From Rickettsiales bacterium (lineage in GTDB: Bacteria > Pseudomonadota > Alphaproteobacteria > Rickettsiales > Rickettsiaceae), in assembly GCA_002402195.1 (NCBI GenBank), contig NVVL01000046.1, positions 1-45,213 on the forward strand: 45,213 nt of DNA, in the 5' to 3' direction. This document shows positions 36,403-45,213 of this stretch, one piece after another. The notes beneath the pieces were generated by a model. The model was not told where the DNA came from, ran no database searches, and saw only the letters and a program-made list of their open reading frames with translations. Every line of letters starts with the position of its first letter. Position 1 is the stretch's first letter. A program made the translations under genes and the position numbers.

Positions 36403-37722
36403 ATGAAAAACTTTGCTTTATTCCTCATCTGTTTTTTCTCCCTGAATGCTGCGGCTGTCAGCTCTGTTAACGTCACCAAGGGGCATTCGGACCCGATCCC
36501 TCTGGCGATTAACAATTTCGCAGGAGTCGACCCTTATGATGTAAAACTCGCCAAAGATATTGTCAAAGTTATTAGCAATGATTTAAAAGGCTCTGGGATG
36601 TTCCGCCCGATATCGCCTGCTGCATTCATCGAGAAGAAAATCGGCACGCGTCATAAGCCCCTCTTCGCAGCTTGGCAGCAGATTAATGCAAGCCTCCTGC
36701 TTAATGGCGATGTTAGCAAGCTGAGATCCGGGAAATTACAGGTGAATTTTATATTATGGGATTCTATTTTAGAAGCCTCTATGATGAGCGAGTCATTTGA
36801 GCTCCCAGAGCATCTTTGGCGCCAAGTCGCGCATAAAATATCCGATAGGGTTTACAAGAAAATCACGGGCTATGCAGGTTATTTTAACAGCAAAATAGCG
36901 TATGTTTCTGAAACGGGGCCTTACTTAAAGCGCATAAAACGTCTGGCTATTATGGACCAGGACGGGGAGAATCATCGCTATTTAACTGATGGGAAGGATC
37001 TTGTGCTGACCCCTAGATTCTCGCCCGATGCGAAAAAAATCCTCTATCTTTCCTATAAAAATGAATTACCGCAAGTGCATATGCTGGATTTGCGCACCGG
37101 CCGGAGCAGCCTCATTGGCAATTTCCCTGGCATGTCATTTGCACCAAAATTCTCACCCGATGGAAAGAAAGCATTGCTCTCAATCGCCAAGGATGGCTCC
37201 ACTCATATTTATGAGATAAATCTCAGAAACAAGCGGATGAAGCAGCTTACAAAAGGCATCAGCATCAACACTTCCCCGAGCTATTCCCCAGATGGCAAAA
37301 AGATCGCCTTCAACTCAGACAGGCTGGGCATGCGCCAAATCTTCACGATGAACCGGGATGGTTCAAACAAACAAAGAATCAGCTTCGGCGGCGGGAACTA
37401 CGCTGAGCCAAACTGGTCAAGCAGAAACTACATCGCCTTCACCAAGATCACCAGAGATTTTGGCTTCACGATCGGAGTCATGAGCCCAAACCCACACGAA
37501 TCTCAAAACCGAGAGAGGCTAATCACCCGCGGTTACCTAGTCGAAAGCCCAGCCTGGGCGGATAATGGCAGAGTGCTTGTGTTCACCAAAGGCATGCCCC
37601 CACGCGGCAAACGCACCAAGGGCCTGAACCGCATATACACAATTGATTTCACCGGCTATAACGAACGCATCATCCCCACCCCCCACGACGCCTCTGGCCC
37701 TGACTGGTCGAAAAACTTGTGA
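36403..37722 (+). CDS. tolB: TolB periplasmic beta-propeller protein
   Basis: Periplasmic component of Tol-Pal that binds Pal and TolA. A cleavable signal (about 1-18) leads to the N-terminal alpha/beta domain. A six-bladed propeller follows with recurring FSPDGKK-type blades (about residues 205, 250, 290) and DRDGSN-like turns. The 439 residues are normal. The gene is followed by a tRNA, not by pal and ybgF as is common, so Pal must be encoded elsewhere. The 3' third is noticeably more GC-rich in codon choice. Confidence 0.95.
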   Translation: MKNFALFLICFFSLNAAAVSSVNVTKGHSDPIPLAINNFAGVDPYDVKLAKDIVKVISNDLKGSGMFRPISPAAFIEKKIGTRHKPLFAAWQQINASLLLNGDVSKLRSGKLQVNFILWDSILEASMMSESFELPEHLWRQVAHKISDRVYKKITGYAGYFNSKIAYVSETGPYLKRIKRLAIMDQDGENHRYLTDGKDLVLTPRFSPDAKKILYLSYKNELPQVHMLDLRTGRSSLIGNFPGMSFAPKFSPDGKKALLSIAKDGSTHIYEINLRNKRMKQLTKGISINTSPSYSPDGKKIAFNSDRLGMRQIFTMNRDGSNKQRISFGGGNYAEPNWSSRNYIAFTKITRDFGFTIGVMSPNPHESQNRERLITRGYLVESPAWADNGRVLVFTKGMPPRGKRTKGLNRIYTIDFTGYNERIIPTPHDASGPDWSKNL

Positions 37723-37782
37723 TGTATGGCTCGTTGTCATCATTAGATGATTATATAGTTTCTTGCGCAGGAAAGATTTTTC

Positions 37783-37811
37783 TGGACTTTTCTTGCAAAT
37801 GGATATATAAA
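37783..37811 (+). promoter_or_regulatory. Promoter of tRNA-Ile2
   Basis: TGGACT at 37783-37788 and TATAAA at 37806-37811 are 17 bases apart. The predicted start near 37818 is 14 bases before the tRNA. Confidence 0.5.
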
Positions 37812-37831
37812 TCCGAACTGGATGTTCATTT

Positions 37832-37908
37832 GGGCCTGTAGCTCAGTTGGTTAGAGCGCTCCGCTCATAACGGAGTGGTCGCAGGTTCAAGTCCTGCCGG
37901 GCCCACCA
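37832..37908 (+). tRNA. tRNA-Ile2 (anticodon CAT, lysidine type)
   Basis: 77-base cloverleaf with encoded CCA: acceptor GGGCCTG/CGGGCCC with one wobble, anticodon stem CTCCG/CGGAG around CTCATAA (anticodon CAT), T-arm GCAGGTTCAAGTCCTGC. The C4-G69 and C5-G68 acceptor pairs fit TilS identity, so it is called isoleucine tRNA reading AUA rather than elongator Met; the latter is the alternative. Confidence 0.85.
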
Positions 37909-38040
37909 TTTTGAATGTATCTGAATGGATTATTAATGGATTTATTTTTGAGCAGCAAGGCAATAATTTCTTGCTAATTGCCGCCTACTGACTGATAATC
38001 TCTTTAAATGTGACATCTATATTAGCTCTTTATCAAACGC

Positions 38041-39129
38041 ATGATTAATAACCAAACAATCACACTCTATCTGGCCAAGACCTTTTTTAGGCAATTCTTG
38101 GTTACATCTGTGGTAGTTTTATGTGTACTTTTTATCACGAATGCTTTTGATACATTGCAAAAATTCAAAGCCAGCAATCTTTCTTCGATTGAATTTTGGC
38201 AATTTACTTCGTATAAAATTCCGTATTTTTTTAATAAAATCAGCTCGCTGGTTTGTTTTATATCAACTTTGATGTTTTTGCGCACTATTGTGCAATGTAA
38301 TGAACTAATCATAATATTAAATAGCGGAATTCCGTTATGGCGAGTTTTTATCATACCGATTATTATGGCTTTTCTTATTGGGATAGTAGTTTTGTTTGTC
38401 TCGTCTCCCATCGGCACACATGGGCTGCAGGAATATAAAAAGCTTGAGGCAAAATTGGATGGGCGTGAGAATATGAATTTTACCCTAACTAAATCCGGGA
38501 TATTCTTTTTTGAAAATTTCGATGGGGTAAAAAGAGTCATTCAGACAAGGTCGATAACCCCTAATAAGAAAATCCTTTCTGATGTGACAATCTTTTTAAT
38601 TGATTCCGAAAATAACCTGACTCAGCGTATTGATGCTAAAAAAGCTATATTGGAAAATGGGGTGTTCAAACTAAAGTCGCTCACTCTGATATCACGCAAA
38701 AGATCAGAGACTCTAGAAGAGCTGGAGCTGCCATCTAGCCTGTCTATTGAGAATATCATGCAGCGTTTTGGCAGCCCAGATATGATCCATCTTTGGAATA
38801 TGAATAATGTTATTGATAAGTTCTCTAGCTCCGGACTTGTTGTGACTACCTATCAAATCCATCTTTATAAACAAATATTTAATCCGTTATTTATGGCAAC
38901 AATGACCTTCGTTGCGTGCTGGTTTGTGGGGCTGAATACGCGCAGTAGATCTAATGCTAAAATGCATGTGCTTGGCTTGACCCTTGGTGTGTGCGTCTAT
39001 TTCTTCCTTGAGATTGTGCTCCGCGTTTTGGCCTATAGTGCCGTGCCGCCGATTTTTGCAACTTTATTGCCAATGCTATTTATAATCCTCGTAAGTAACT
39101 TTGTTATTTTACATTTCCAAGAAGGTTGA
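38041..39129 (+). CDS. lptG: LPS export permease, YjgP/YjgQ family (LptG-like)
   Basis: Inner-membrane subunit of the LptB2FG transporter that extracts lipopolysaccharide and passes it to LptC and LptA. Six helices are expected: three N-terminal (about 13-35, 55-78, 97-120) and three C-terminal (about 283-303, 310-330, 338-358), flanking a periplasmic beta-jellyroll (about 125-270). The cytoplasmic coupling stretch with NELIIILNSGIPLWRV (about 87-102) is typical. LptG is preferred over LptF on length and N-terminal pattern, but the partner gene is absent here. It starts 132 bases after the tRNA and precedes mreB. Confidence 0.8.
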   Translation: MINNQTITLYLAKTFFRQFLVTSVVVLCVLFITNAFDTLQKFKASNLSSIEFWQFTSYKIPYFFNKISSLVCFISTLMFLRTIVQCNELIIILNSGIPLWRVFIIPIIMAFLIGIVVLFVSSPIGTHGLQEYKKLEAKLDGRENMNFTLTKSGIFFFENFDGVKRVIQTRSITPNKKILSDVTIFLIDSENNLTQRIDAKKAILENGVFKLKSLTLISRKRSETLEELELPSSLSIENIMQRFGSPDMIHLWNMNNVIDKFSSSGLVVTTYQIHLYKQIFNPLFMATMTFVACWFVGLNTRSRSNAKMHVLGLTLGVCVYFFLEIVLRVLAYSAVPPIFATLLPMLFIILVSNFVILHFQEG

Positions 39130-40227
<1,098 letters not shown>

Positions 40228-40232
40228 AATTT

Positions 40233-41072
40233 GTGGCGATATTAATAAACAGAGTAAAGATAAGAAATAATCTATTAGAGCTTGGGAAATTCACCCTTTT
40301 CTCTATTAGAAGATTTTTAGTTGGCACTCTGATAGTCGTCTCGTGTTATTTGCTATATTTCTCGCCAGTAAACATCGTGACAACCAGCCTCCTTGAGGTG
40401 GTTGGGAAAACTTTGTCTGCTGGCGTTTTGATCTATAATGGATCTATTGATAGTGTGAAATTAGCATATGGCAGATTATCTTATTTTAAGGATCTTGAAT
40501 CTGAAAATCTAAGATTAAAGCTAGAATTAACTGAGCTGAAAAAAATCAAACAGCTCGCGCTGGATGCAAGGGTGGAGAATCAGGCTCTTCGACAAATGCT
40601 GCGGGTTCCACCTAAATTGCGCAATAATTTCGTTACTGCAAAGATAGTTGGTGTGTCATCAACCCCATTTGCAAGTTCTGCAGTTATTCAAGCAGGAGAG
40701 GCTGACGGAGTTCGGGTGAATGATGTCGTGAAAGGCAAGAGTGGTTTGATCGGCAGAATTACCGAAATTAGTAAGAATTATTCAACCGTGGTGCTGATAG
40801 ATGACCATAACTCACGAATTCCGCTAATAACAAGCAATTCGAAGGCTCGCGGGCTGCTTGCAAAGCAAGGGGATCGTTTGAAAATGATCCATCTTAAAGA
40901 AGATCATACTGCAACTATTGGCGAGATGATTTATACCTCCGGCGATGGTAAAATTTATCCTAAAGGCATAGCAGTTGCAAAGATCGAGCGTGTTACGCAT
41001 GAGGGGGTCTTTGTTAAGCTAGTTGAACATTTTGATGATATGGAGTTTGTTATAATAGAATCTACGCTTTAA
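40233..41072 (+). CDS. mreC: MreC rod-shape periplasmic scaffold
   Basis: Bitopic protein that activates PBP2 from the periplasm. One membrane helix (about 28-48) leads to a coiled coil (about 85-125) and a beta-barrel domain with VVGVSSTPFASSAVIQAG-like and GLIGRITE stretches typical of MreC. The start is GTG; no ATG lies nearby. The 279 residues are normal. The stop codon lies in the first copy of an 18-base tandem duplication. mreD is not next; it lies at 1980 with rodA and mrdA. Confidence 0.95.
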   Translation: MAILINRVKIRNNLLELGKFTLFSIRRFLVGTLIVVSCYLLYFSPVNIVTTSLLEVVGKTLSAGVLIYNGSIDSVKLAYGRLSYFKDLESENLRLKLELTELKKIKQLALDARVENQALRQMLRVPPKLRNNFVTAKIVGVSSTPFASSAVIQAGEADGVRVNDVVKGKSGLIGRITEISKNYSTVVLIDDHNSRIPLITSNSKARGLLAKQGDRLKMIHLKEDHTATIGEMIYTSGDGKIYPKGIAVAKIERVTHEGVFVKLVEHFDDMEFVIIESTL

Positions 41073-41090
41073 AATAGAATCCACGCTTTA
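41054..41090 (+). repeat. 18-bp tandem duplication across the mreC stop
   Basis: AATAGAATCTACGCTTTA (41054-41071) is repeated as AATAGAATCCACGCTTTA (41073-41090), one change apart, with a 19-base period. The first copy contains most of the mreC stop codon. Confidence 0.75.
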
Positions 41091-41106
41091 AAGATGAATA
41101 AGGGAA

Positions 41107-43140
41107 ATGGAAGAGATAGAACAAACAGAAAATGATTTTATAGAGATCCCAAGAAGCGGTACTGAAAACACCGTGGATGGTGTATATAAAATTCATCTTA
41201 CAAAAGAACTATCCGATCTTAGCAATGAATTCTGTAAATATTATCACACCACAAATAATGCTACTAAAGAAAACTTTTTTTCTATCGTTTTTGAAAATAA
41301 CTTTCTAGCACCTCTTGAATATATAGATTCCCTAATGCGAAACCCTATTAATGGGCTTAATAATATTGTTACCTACTCTATTGCCAAATTATCCTCCACA
41401 AAACGAGAGCATTTAGTTGTTATCGTAGATAGCTATGATGAGGGTAGCACCCTTGCAGCCCATCTGGAGTCAGCAGGAACTCTCAGCTTAGAGCAGATTG
41501 AGGCGATGGTAAGAAAAGTGACCCACCTTATTACCCGTCTTCAGGATAATAATATATATGGCTGCTCTATAAACCCGTCAAATATCTTGATGCGGGATGG
41601 GAAATTTTTCTGCATACGAGAATTTATCAACTCATACCCTCTTTTTCATCAAGAAATACCGTATATCGCCCCGGAAATAGCGGAATGTCATGAAGCGGCG
41701 CGTTTCAACCCGACTGTTAAGGGGGATGTTTATGCTCTTGGGGTTACTGCATTATATGCATATATAAAACCAGGTTTTTTGGATGATTATGAAGATGCCT
41801 GGGACTATAATTTTGCTAGATTTGAGCATACTACATATAAATATTTGCTCAATAATGAGAAGATTCCAGAGCGGCTCAGAACGTTTCTGAAATGGACTCT
41901 GCATGATGATGCTACTATCCGCTGGGATATTGATAATATTGATCTGTGGCTCGGGCACGAGAATAGTAAAATACATTATGATTCTTTAAACGAAAAAAAA
42001 AGCAGCATTGAGTTTAACGGAAGATCCTATTCTACGATGAAATCGCTTGCTTATGGGATGTTTAATCATTGGTCTGATGCAATAAGCGTTACTAAAGATA
42101 GTAAATTATTCAAATGGGCGAGCTATATCCAAACTAATACGGATATATTAGTCGACATAAAGGAGATATTGAACACGAAATCCGATACGTCTTTTATCGT
42201 TACGAATGCTATCAATTCTAATGCAAAGATCGCCAAGCTTTTATCTGTGCTGGATCCAAACGGTCCCTTGCGTCGTGATGGGTTGGCTGTTTCTGCAGAA
42301 GCTATCCCTGGTTTTCTATATTATTTGCTCGTGACGAATAAAAAAGCAATGATTAATAGCGTCATAACTCTGATGAAGGATGAAACATGGTTTGACTATG
42401 CGGATAATAAAGATATTGCCGGGCATTTGAGCCTTGGCTCGTCAGATTCATTCAAAGCAGCAGCAGACAGCACCAAATCTTCCTCAATAGCCCGCGGGGT
42501 GGAGAGGTTAGTATATTCACTAAATCCCAACGCATCATGTCATAGCGCCCTTTTAAAGGGTATGTATATCACAAATATCGCAGAGCTTTTGGTGGCGCTT
42601 GATGATTTTGCCAAGAAGAACACAAAGCGCTTTAATATTGACAGGCATATTACTGCATTTATTGCGGCCAAGCTGGACTTAAAGGATGATGTCAAGCCAA
42701 TTACCTTTCAGAATTTCCCCAAGCTTTCCGAGAATTCGGTGATAAAAGGTTTGAGTATAATTAATCTTCTGCATCAGCACGAGCCGGAGATCGAAATTCC
42801 CAATATATGCAAGGTCATTGGCAATGATTTAAATAATTTGCTTAAGGAGCATTTGCATAATGTTGAGTTCAAAAAGGAGTTGACCTCTCAGATAGAGGAG
42901 GTCGCTCAAGAAGGGAATATTAAAGGTATAATCAAGCTATTATCCAATCAGCAGCAATTTATAAATGATTATAATGGCTATAGGGAAGCTTGCCAGGAGG
43001 CAAAGAATTTAAAGAAGAAAATCAAAAGTTTGACTAATAATAGGGGAATTTTTGATAAATCTTTGCTTTTAGGGCAGAAGCTTACGGTTCTTTTGTCTTA
43101 TGTATTGTGTTTTCTTGTAACTGTTGCGGTAATCGTATAG
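41107..43140 (+). CDS. Tail-anchored kinase-fold pseudokinase
   Basis: The region about 55-285 follows the order of a Ser/Thr kinase domain. The HRDLKPEN loop reads GCSINPSN (152-159), DFG reads REF (171-173), the APE motif is kept (188-190) and the GDVYALG helix-F motif is present (206-212). No VAIK lysine is obvious. Loss of HRD and DFG aspartates predicts a pseudokinase that binds rather than phosphorylates. Residues about 300-640 are helical and unrecognised. A Lys-rich stretch then precedes a C-terminal helix (about 657-677) with no further residues, a tail anchor that would leave the bulk in the cytoplasm. It begins 34 bases after mreC and is followed by a small membrane protein, so a role in the elongation machinery is plausible but inferred. 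Confidence 0.7.
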   Translation: MEEIEQTENDFIEIPRSGTENTVDGVYKIHLTKELSDLSNEFCKYYHTTNNATKENFFSIVFENNFLAPLEYIDSLMRNPINGLNNIVTYSIAKLSSTKREHLVVIVDSYDEGSTLAAHLESAGTLSLEQIEAMVRKVTHLITRLQDNNIYGCSINPSNILMRDGKFFCIREFINSYPLFHQEIPYIAPEIAECHEAARFNPTVKGDVYALGVTALYAYIKPGFLDDYEDAWDYNFARFEHTTYKYLLNNEKIPERLRTFLKWTLHDDATIRWDIDNIDLWLGHENSKIHYDSLNEKKSSIEFNGRSYSTMKSLAYGMFNHWSDAISVTKDSKLFKWASYIQTNTDILVDIKEILNTKSDTSFIVTNAINSNAKIAKLLSVLDPNGPLRRDGLAVSAEAIPGFLYYLLVTNKKAMINSVITLMKDETWFDYADNKDIAGHLSLGSSDSFKAAADSTKSSSIARGVERLVYSLNPNASCHSALLKGMYITNIAELLVALDDFAKKNTKRFNIDRHITAFIAAKLDLKDDVKPITFQNFPKLSENSVIKGLSIINLLHQHEPEIEIPNICKVIGNDLNNLLKEHLHNVEFKKELTSQIEEVAQEGNIKGIIKLLSNQQQFINDYNGYREACQEAKNLKKKIKSLTNNRGIFDKSLLLGQKLTVLLSYVLCFLVTVAVIV

Positions 43141-43164
43141 CTACTAATCATATAGGTAATAATT

Positions 43165-43620
43165 ATGTCAAAAGCAGTATCTGAGAATAATTTTCAATTT
43201 GCTACCTCGCTTATCAAGATCATAGCGATAGTAATCTCATTGATGGTTATAGTTGTTTCTTGGTATGCATTTATATTTTTCATCGGAACGATGCTTCCGA
43301 CAATTTTTGCTATTTTTTACGACAGAAACCGTCATAGATGCCTTTCTGCAACCGTTTGTAGCTTTAATCTAATAGGGGTGTTGCCCTATATGATTCGCAT
43401 ATGGGAGAGTAGCTCTGTGGATTATCTGGCAAAGCAACTTCTGACCAACATCGACACTTGGATGATGATATATGGCACAGCCTTTATCGGGCAGCTTTTA
43501 TATGTTTCAATGCCAGTTTTGATAGTTAAATTATATGAAGCGAAAACCAAAGTTCATATTTCAAACTACCAGAATCAGCACAAAGAACTATGTGCTAAGT
43601 GGGATCTTGACGGGTGCTAA
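43165..43620 (+). CDS. Small polytopic membrane protein, unrecognised
   Basis: 151 residues with about four hydrophobic helices (about 14-32, 35-50, 62-78, 92-118), a DRNRHR loop and a charged, cytoplasm-like C-terminus ending CAKWDLDGC. No family is recognised. It starts 24 bases after the pseudokinase gene with AGGT upstream of the ATG, so the two are likely cotranscribed and may act together at the membrane. The stop codon is the first three bases of dispersed repeat copy D. Confidence 0.65.
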   Translation: MSKAVSENNFQFATSLIKIIAIVISLMVIVVSWYAFIFFIGTMLPTIFAIFYDRNRHRCLSATVCSFNLIGVLPYMIRIWESSSVDYLAKQLLTNIDTWMMIYGTAFIGQLLYVSMPVLIVKLYEAKTKVHISNYQNQHKELCAKWDLDGC

Positions 43621-43650
43621 GAAAGCTACGCGGGCAGGTCTAGTACTACA
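43618..43650 (+). repeat. Dispersed intergenic repeat, copy D
   Basis: TAAGAAAGCTACGCGGGCAG begins at the stop codon of the preceding gene, exactly as copy A begins at the mrdA stop, and is followed by GTCTAGTAC, resembling the CCTAGAATA block of copies B and C. Confidence 0.5.
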
Positions 43651-44026
43651 GTTGTAATTTATGACACCTCAACAGGTTCAAATATTTTCGGCATATCAAC
43701 TATCTAGAGCTTACCCAGTTTATGGCTACCAGGAGGATAGTTCGCTCACGCTGCTTATCCCATGCTTACGCATTTTGCTACATTGTCCTGTACGCATCTT
43801 TATTCAGTACAGTAGATTCACTCAGTAGCATGAGTGGTAGTATCCCTGTATATTACAGCTCTTCCGACAGCCTCGTGTCACAGGGGGGTATTGCCCAACG
43901 CCGCTAAAAGGTACAATTAAGCTGAGTACGGAACCCCCGTTGCTGGGAATTCCTTACTCGGCTGTTAAACACGCAAAGGAAAATTAAAAAGATTCAATAA
44001 CATTAGCACCACAGCTATAAATTTGT
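43651..44026. other. Gene-free, hairpin-rich interval; possible structured RNA
   Basis: No convincing protein is encoded on either strand. Several hairpins are seen: GGATA...TATCC (about 43734-43760), CTGTAC-13-GTACAG (about 43790-43814), CACTCA-6-TGAGTG (about 43828-43845), and a long interrupted stem AGCTGAGTA...TACTCGGCT (43920-43963, with inner GGAA/TTCC and CCC/GGG pairs and one G-T wobble). This density is unusual for spacer DNA. It matches no RNA class I could recognise (not RNase P, SRP, tRNA or an evident tmRNA). Confidence 0.35.
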
Positions 44027-44032
44027 TATAGT
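44003..44032 (+). promoter_or_regulatory. Candidate promoter of the LuxR-HTH gene
   Basis: TTAGCA at 44003-44008 and TATAGT at 44027-44032 are 18 bases apart, predicting a start near 44039, about 30 bases before the ATG at 44070. Only a moderate match. Confidence 0.35.
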
Positions 44033-44069
44033 GAGACATGGATTAACCTTAGGCAGTGGCATTGCAAAG

Positions 44070-45213
44070 ATGATATTAGAAACATATCCAAGCAAAAAAG
44101 AAGAACTCTATAACGAGCATTTACAAGAGATATCCGGGGCAAACTTTACATTCAGAGAGCTGGATATCATAGCTTGTATAATACATAATAGAGGCGAGAA
44201 GAAAATAGCATCTCTTTTATCCATTTCGTATAGAACGGTTGGATCTCATGTTCGTAATATAATGAGTAAACTTGGATATAACTCAAGAGAATACATCATA
44301 GATGCTGTTGAGAAATCAGGTAAGTTACAATATGTGAGGCAATATTATTTCCATTTGGTTATGGAGGCCGCTTTTGAGAAATATTTACGAAAAATAAGAG
44401 GATTAGCAAACCGTAGTGGAATTGTTTGCGCTACTGATTTTAATAATGTAACTGAGGAAGAGAAGAAATCACTTGAGCTATTTACTGAATCTTTAGCTCT
44501 TGCGAATATTACTCTAACTGACATTAATTTGCTAAAGGCTGAAGGGAGCTATGAAAAAGCCAGACATAATCTTCACATAATCAGCATGAAATCAGTGAAT
44601 AAACTCTCTGGTTTATATCAAAATATAAAGGATGCTGAAAATAATTCTGAAGAAACCACTGGAGAAAATATTGAAAAAAATGTTAAAAAAACTACCCAGA
44701 ACGAAAACAGAAAAAACATAGCTGTATATTTTGACAAAGATATTGATCTGTTGACTGTACAAGATATGGAGCATGTTGATTTTAGAAGCAAGTCTAATTA
44801 CTATTTCTCAGTGCTTGAGCTAATTGGCAAGCTTACGGGTAAGCCACTGGTTGCTGAAATCATTCAAGAGTTTAAAGATGCACATCAAGATTTGCAGAAA
44901 TCTTGGGCTGGGACTGGCATTGCTGGAGGAGAATTTTCGGGTAATGGTAGCAGTTATTTTACGTCAAAAAATGCAGCAATATTTGCTGCCTGCGTAGGAA
45001 GCATCATCTTTTTTATGTATTTGCTAGTATGGAATAATACTCCATCAGAAAATAACAACAATTCTAATGGTCTGCAAGTAGCCTCGCACAATAAAACTGA
45101 AATCTGGAATTTACCAAAGCAGTTACCCACTAACAAAAAAGTATCTAATATCATTACGCCCGTTAGTTATTTTGTGGATCATGTGAGACAACTACATCAA
45201 CTTAAGGAGAATT
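44070..45213 (+). CDS. LuxR-type HTH membrane protein, incomplete at window end
   Basis: An open frame of 381 codons runs off the window without a stop. Residues about 25-85 form a GerE/LuxR DNA-binding domain (FTFRELDIIACI, then SISYRTVGSHVRNIMSKLG). A helical region (about 90-290) with a charged linker follows. One membrane helix (about 301-321) leads to a polar Asn-rich segment and EIWNLPKQLP (344-353), then YFVDHVRQLHQL (367-378). A W-N-L-P lead-in before an NTPase occurs in some STAND/NB-ARC proteins, so the missing part may be a signalling ATPase with repeats, but the expected F-x-G-R is not clear and this is inference. An N-terminal DNA-binding domain on a membrane protein suggests a one-component sensor. 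GTG 44031 is an alternative start. Confidence 0.75.
   Translation, partial: MILETYPSKKEELYNEHLQEISGANFTFRELDIIACIIHNRGEKKIASLLSISYRTVGSHVRNIMSKLGYNSREYIIDAVEKSGKLQYVRQYYFHLVMEAAFEKYLRKIRGLANRSGIVCATDFNNVTEEEKKSLELFTESLALANITLTDINLLKAEGSYEKARHNLHIISMKSVNKLSGLYQNIKDAENNSEETTGENIEKNVKKTTQNENRKNIAVYFDKDIDLLTVQDMEHVDFRSKSNYYFSVLELIGKLTGKPLVAEIIQEFKDAHQDLQKSWAGTGIAGGEFSGNGSSYFTSKNAAIFAACVGSIIFFMYLLVWNNTPSENNNNSNGLQVASHNKTEIWNLPKQLPTNKKVSNIITPVSYFVDHVRQLHQLKEN

Noticed and set aside
43722..43907. 61-codon frame in the hairpin-rich gap
   Set aside because: Composition is Ser-rich and unlike neighbours, no ribosome site, and it overlaps the hairpins.
43651..44026. tmRNA, SRP RNA, RNase P RNA or group II intron
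   Set aside because: None of the conserved motifs (tag frame, GGAAGG tetraloop region, GAGGAAAGTCC, typical domain V) could be found by eye.

Overview
The window reads as chromosomal DNA of a low-GC, Gram-negative alphaproteobacterium, most likely a host-associated or intracellular lineage (Rickettsiales- or Holosporales-like). The reasons are the AT-rich codon use, compact operons, an alphaproteobacterial RNase E with a split S1 domain, a full Tol system and LPS export genes, a sporadic LuxR/Sel1/TPR accessory set, and only a few decayed mobile remnants. The exact genus cannot be fixed from the sequence alone. No rRNA, CRISPR array or intact insertion sequence is seen.

Layout. 1-4.3 kb (+): a soluble histidine kinase coupled to the elongasome genes rodA-mreD-mrdA. 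4.3-10.5 kb (-): a macromolecular-synthesis operon reading SEC59-like lipid kinase - dnaG - rpoD - truA - prmC. 10.5-15.1 kb (+): greA, rpoH, dapF, mtaB and gpsA, the first three with readable sigma70-type promoters. 15.2-16.8 kb (-): a TerC-type metal transporter and a membrane-anchored rhodanese. 16.9-19.9 kb is an accessory patch: a DUF4143 AAA ATPase whose promoter lies inside a perfect 18-bp-arm palindrome, a decayed tyrosine-integrase tail, a Sel1-repeat protein and a tRNA-Pro. 20.2-28.3 kb (-): Bcr/CflA transporter, ychF, an unrecognised TPR protein with an acidic Trp-containing tail, holA, lptE and rng. 28.5-34.3 kb (+): an unknown polytopic membrane protein overlapping trmFO, then phaC and phaZ. 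34.3-37.7 kb (+): tolQ-tolR-tolA-tolB without pal, then tRNA-Ile2(CAT). 38.0-43.6 kb (+): lptG, mreB, mreC, a tail-anchored pseudokinase and a small membrane protein. 43.6-44.07 kb: gene-free, hairpin-rich DNA. 44.07 kb to the end: an incomplete LuxR-HTH/transmembrane protein.

How the genes fit together. Two clusters build the cell-wall elongation machine, but they are separated: rodA-mreD-mrdA at one end and mreB-mreC at the other. The transcription core (rpoD, rpoH, greA) and replication (dnaG, holA) sit in the middle. Envelope functions (lptE, lptG, Tol, gpsA, dapF) are spread throughout. Carbon storage is represented by a PHA synthase and intracellular depolymerase side by side.

Most interesting leads: (i) the kinase-fold protein directly after mreBC that has lost its catalytic residues and ends in a C-terminal membrane anchor, followed by a small membrane protein; (ii) the palindrome-controlled DUF4143 ATPase beside an integrase remnant; (iii) the structured gene-free region before a LuxR-HTH membrane protein; (iv) a dispersed short repeat whose copies twice begin exactly at a stop codon.
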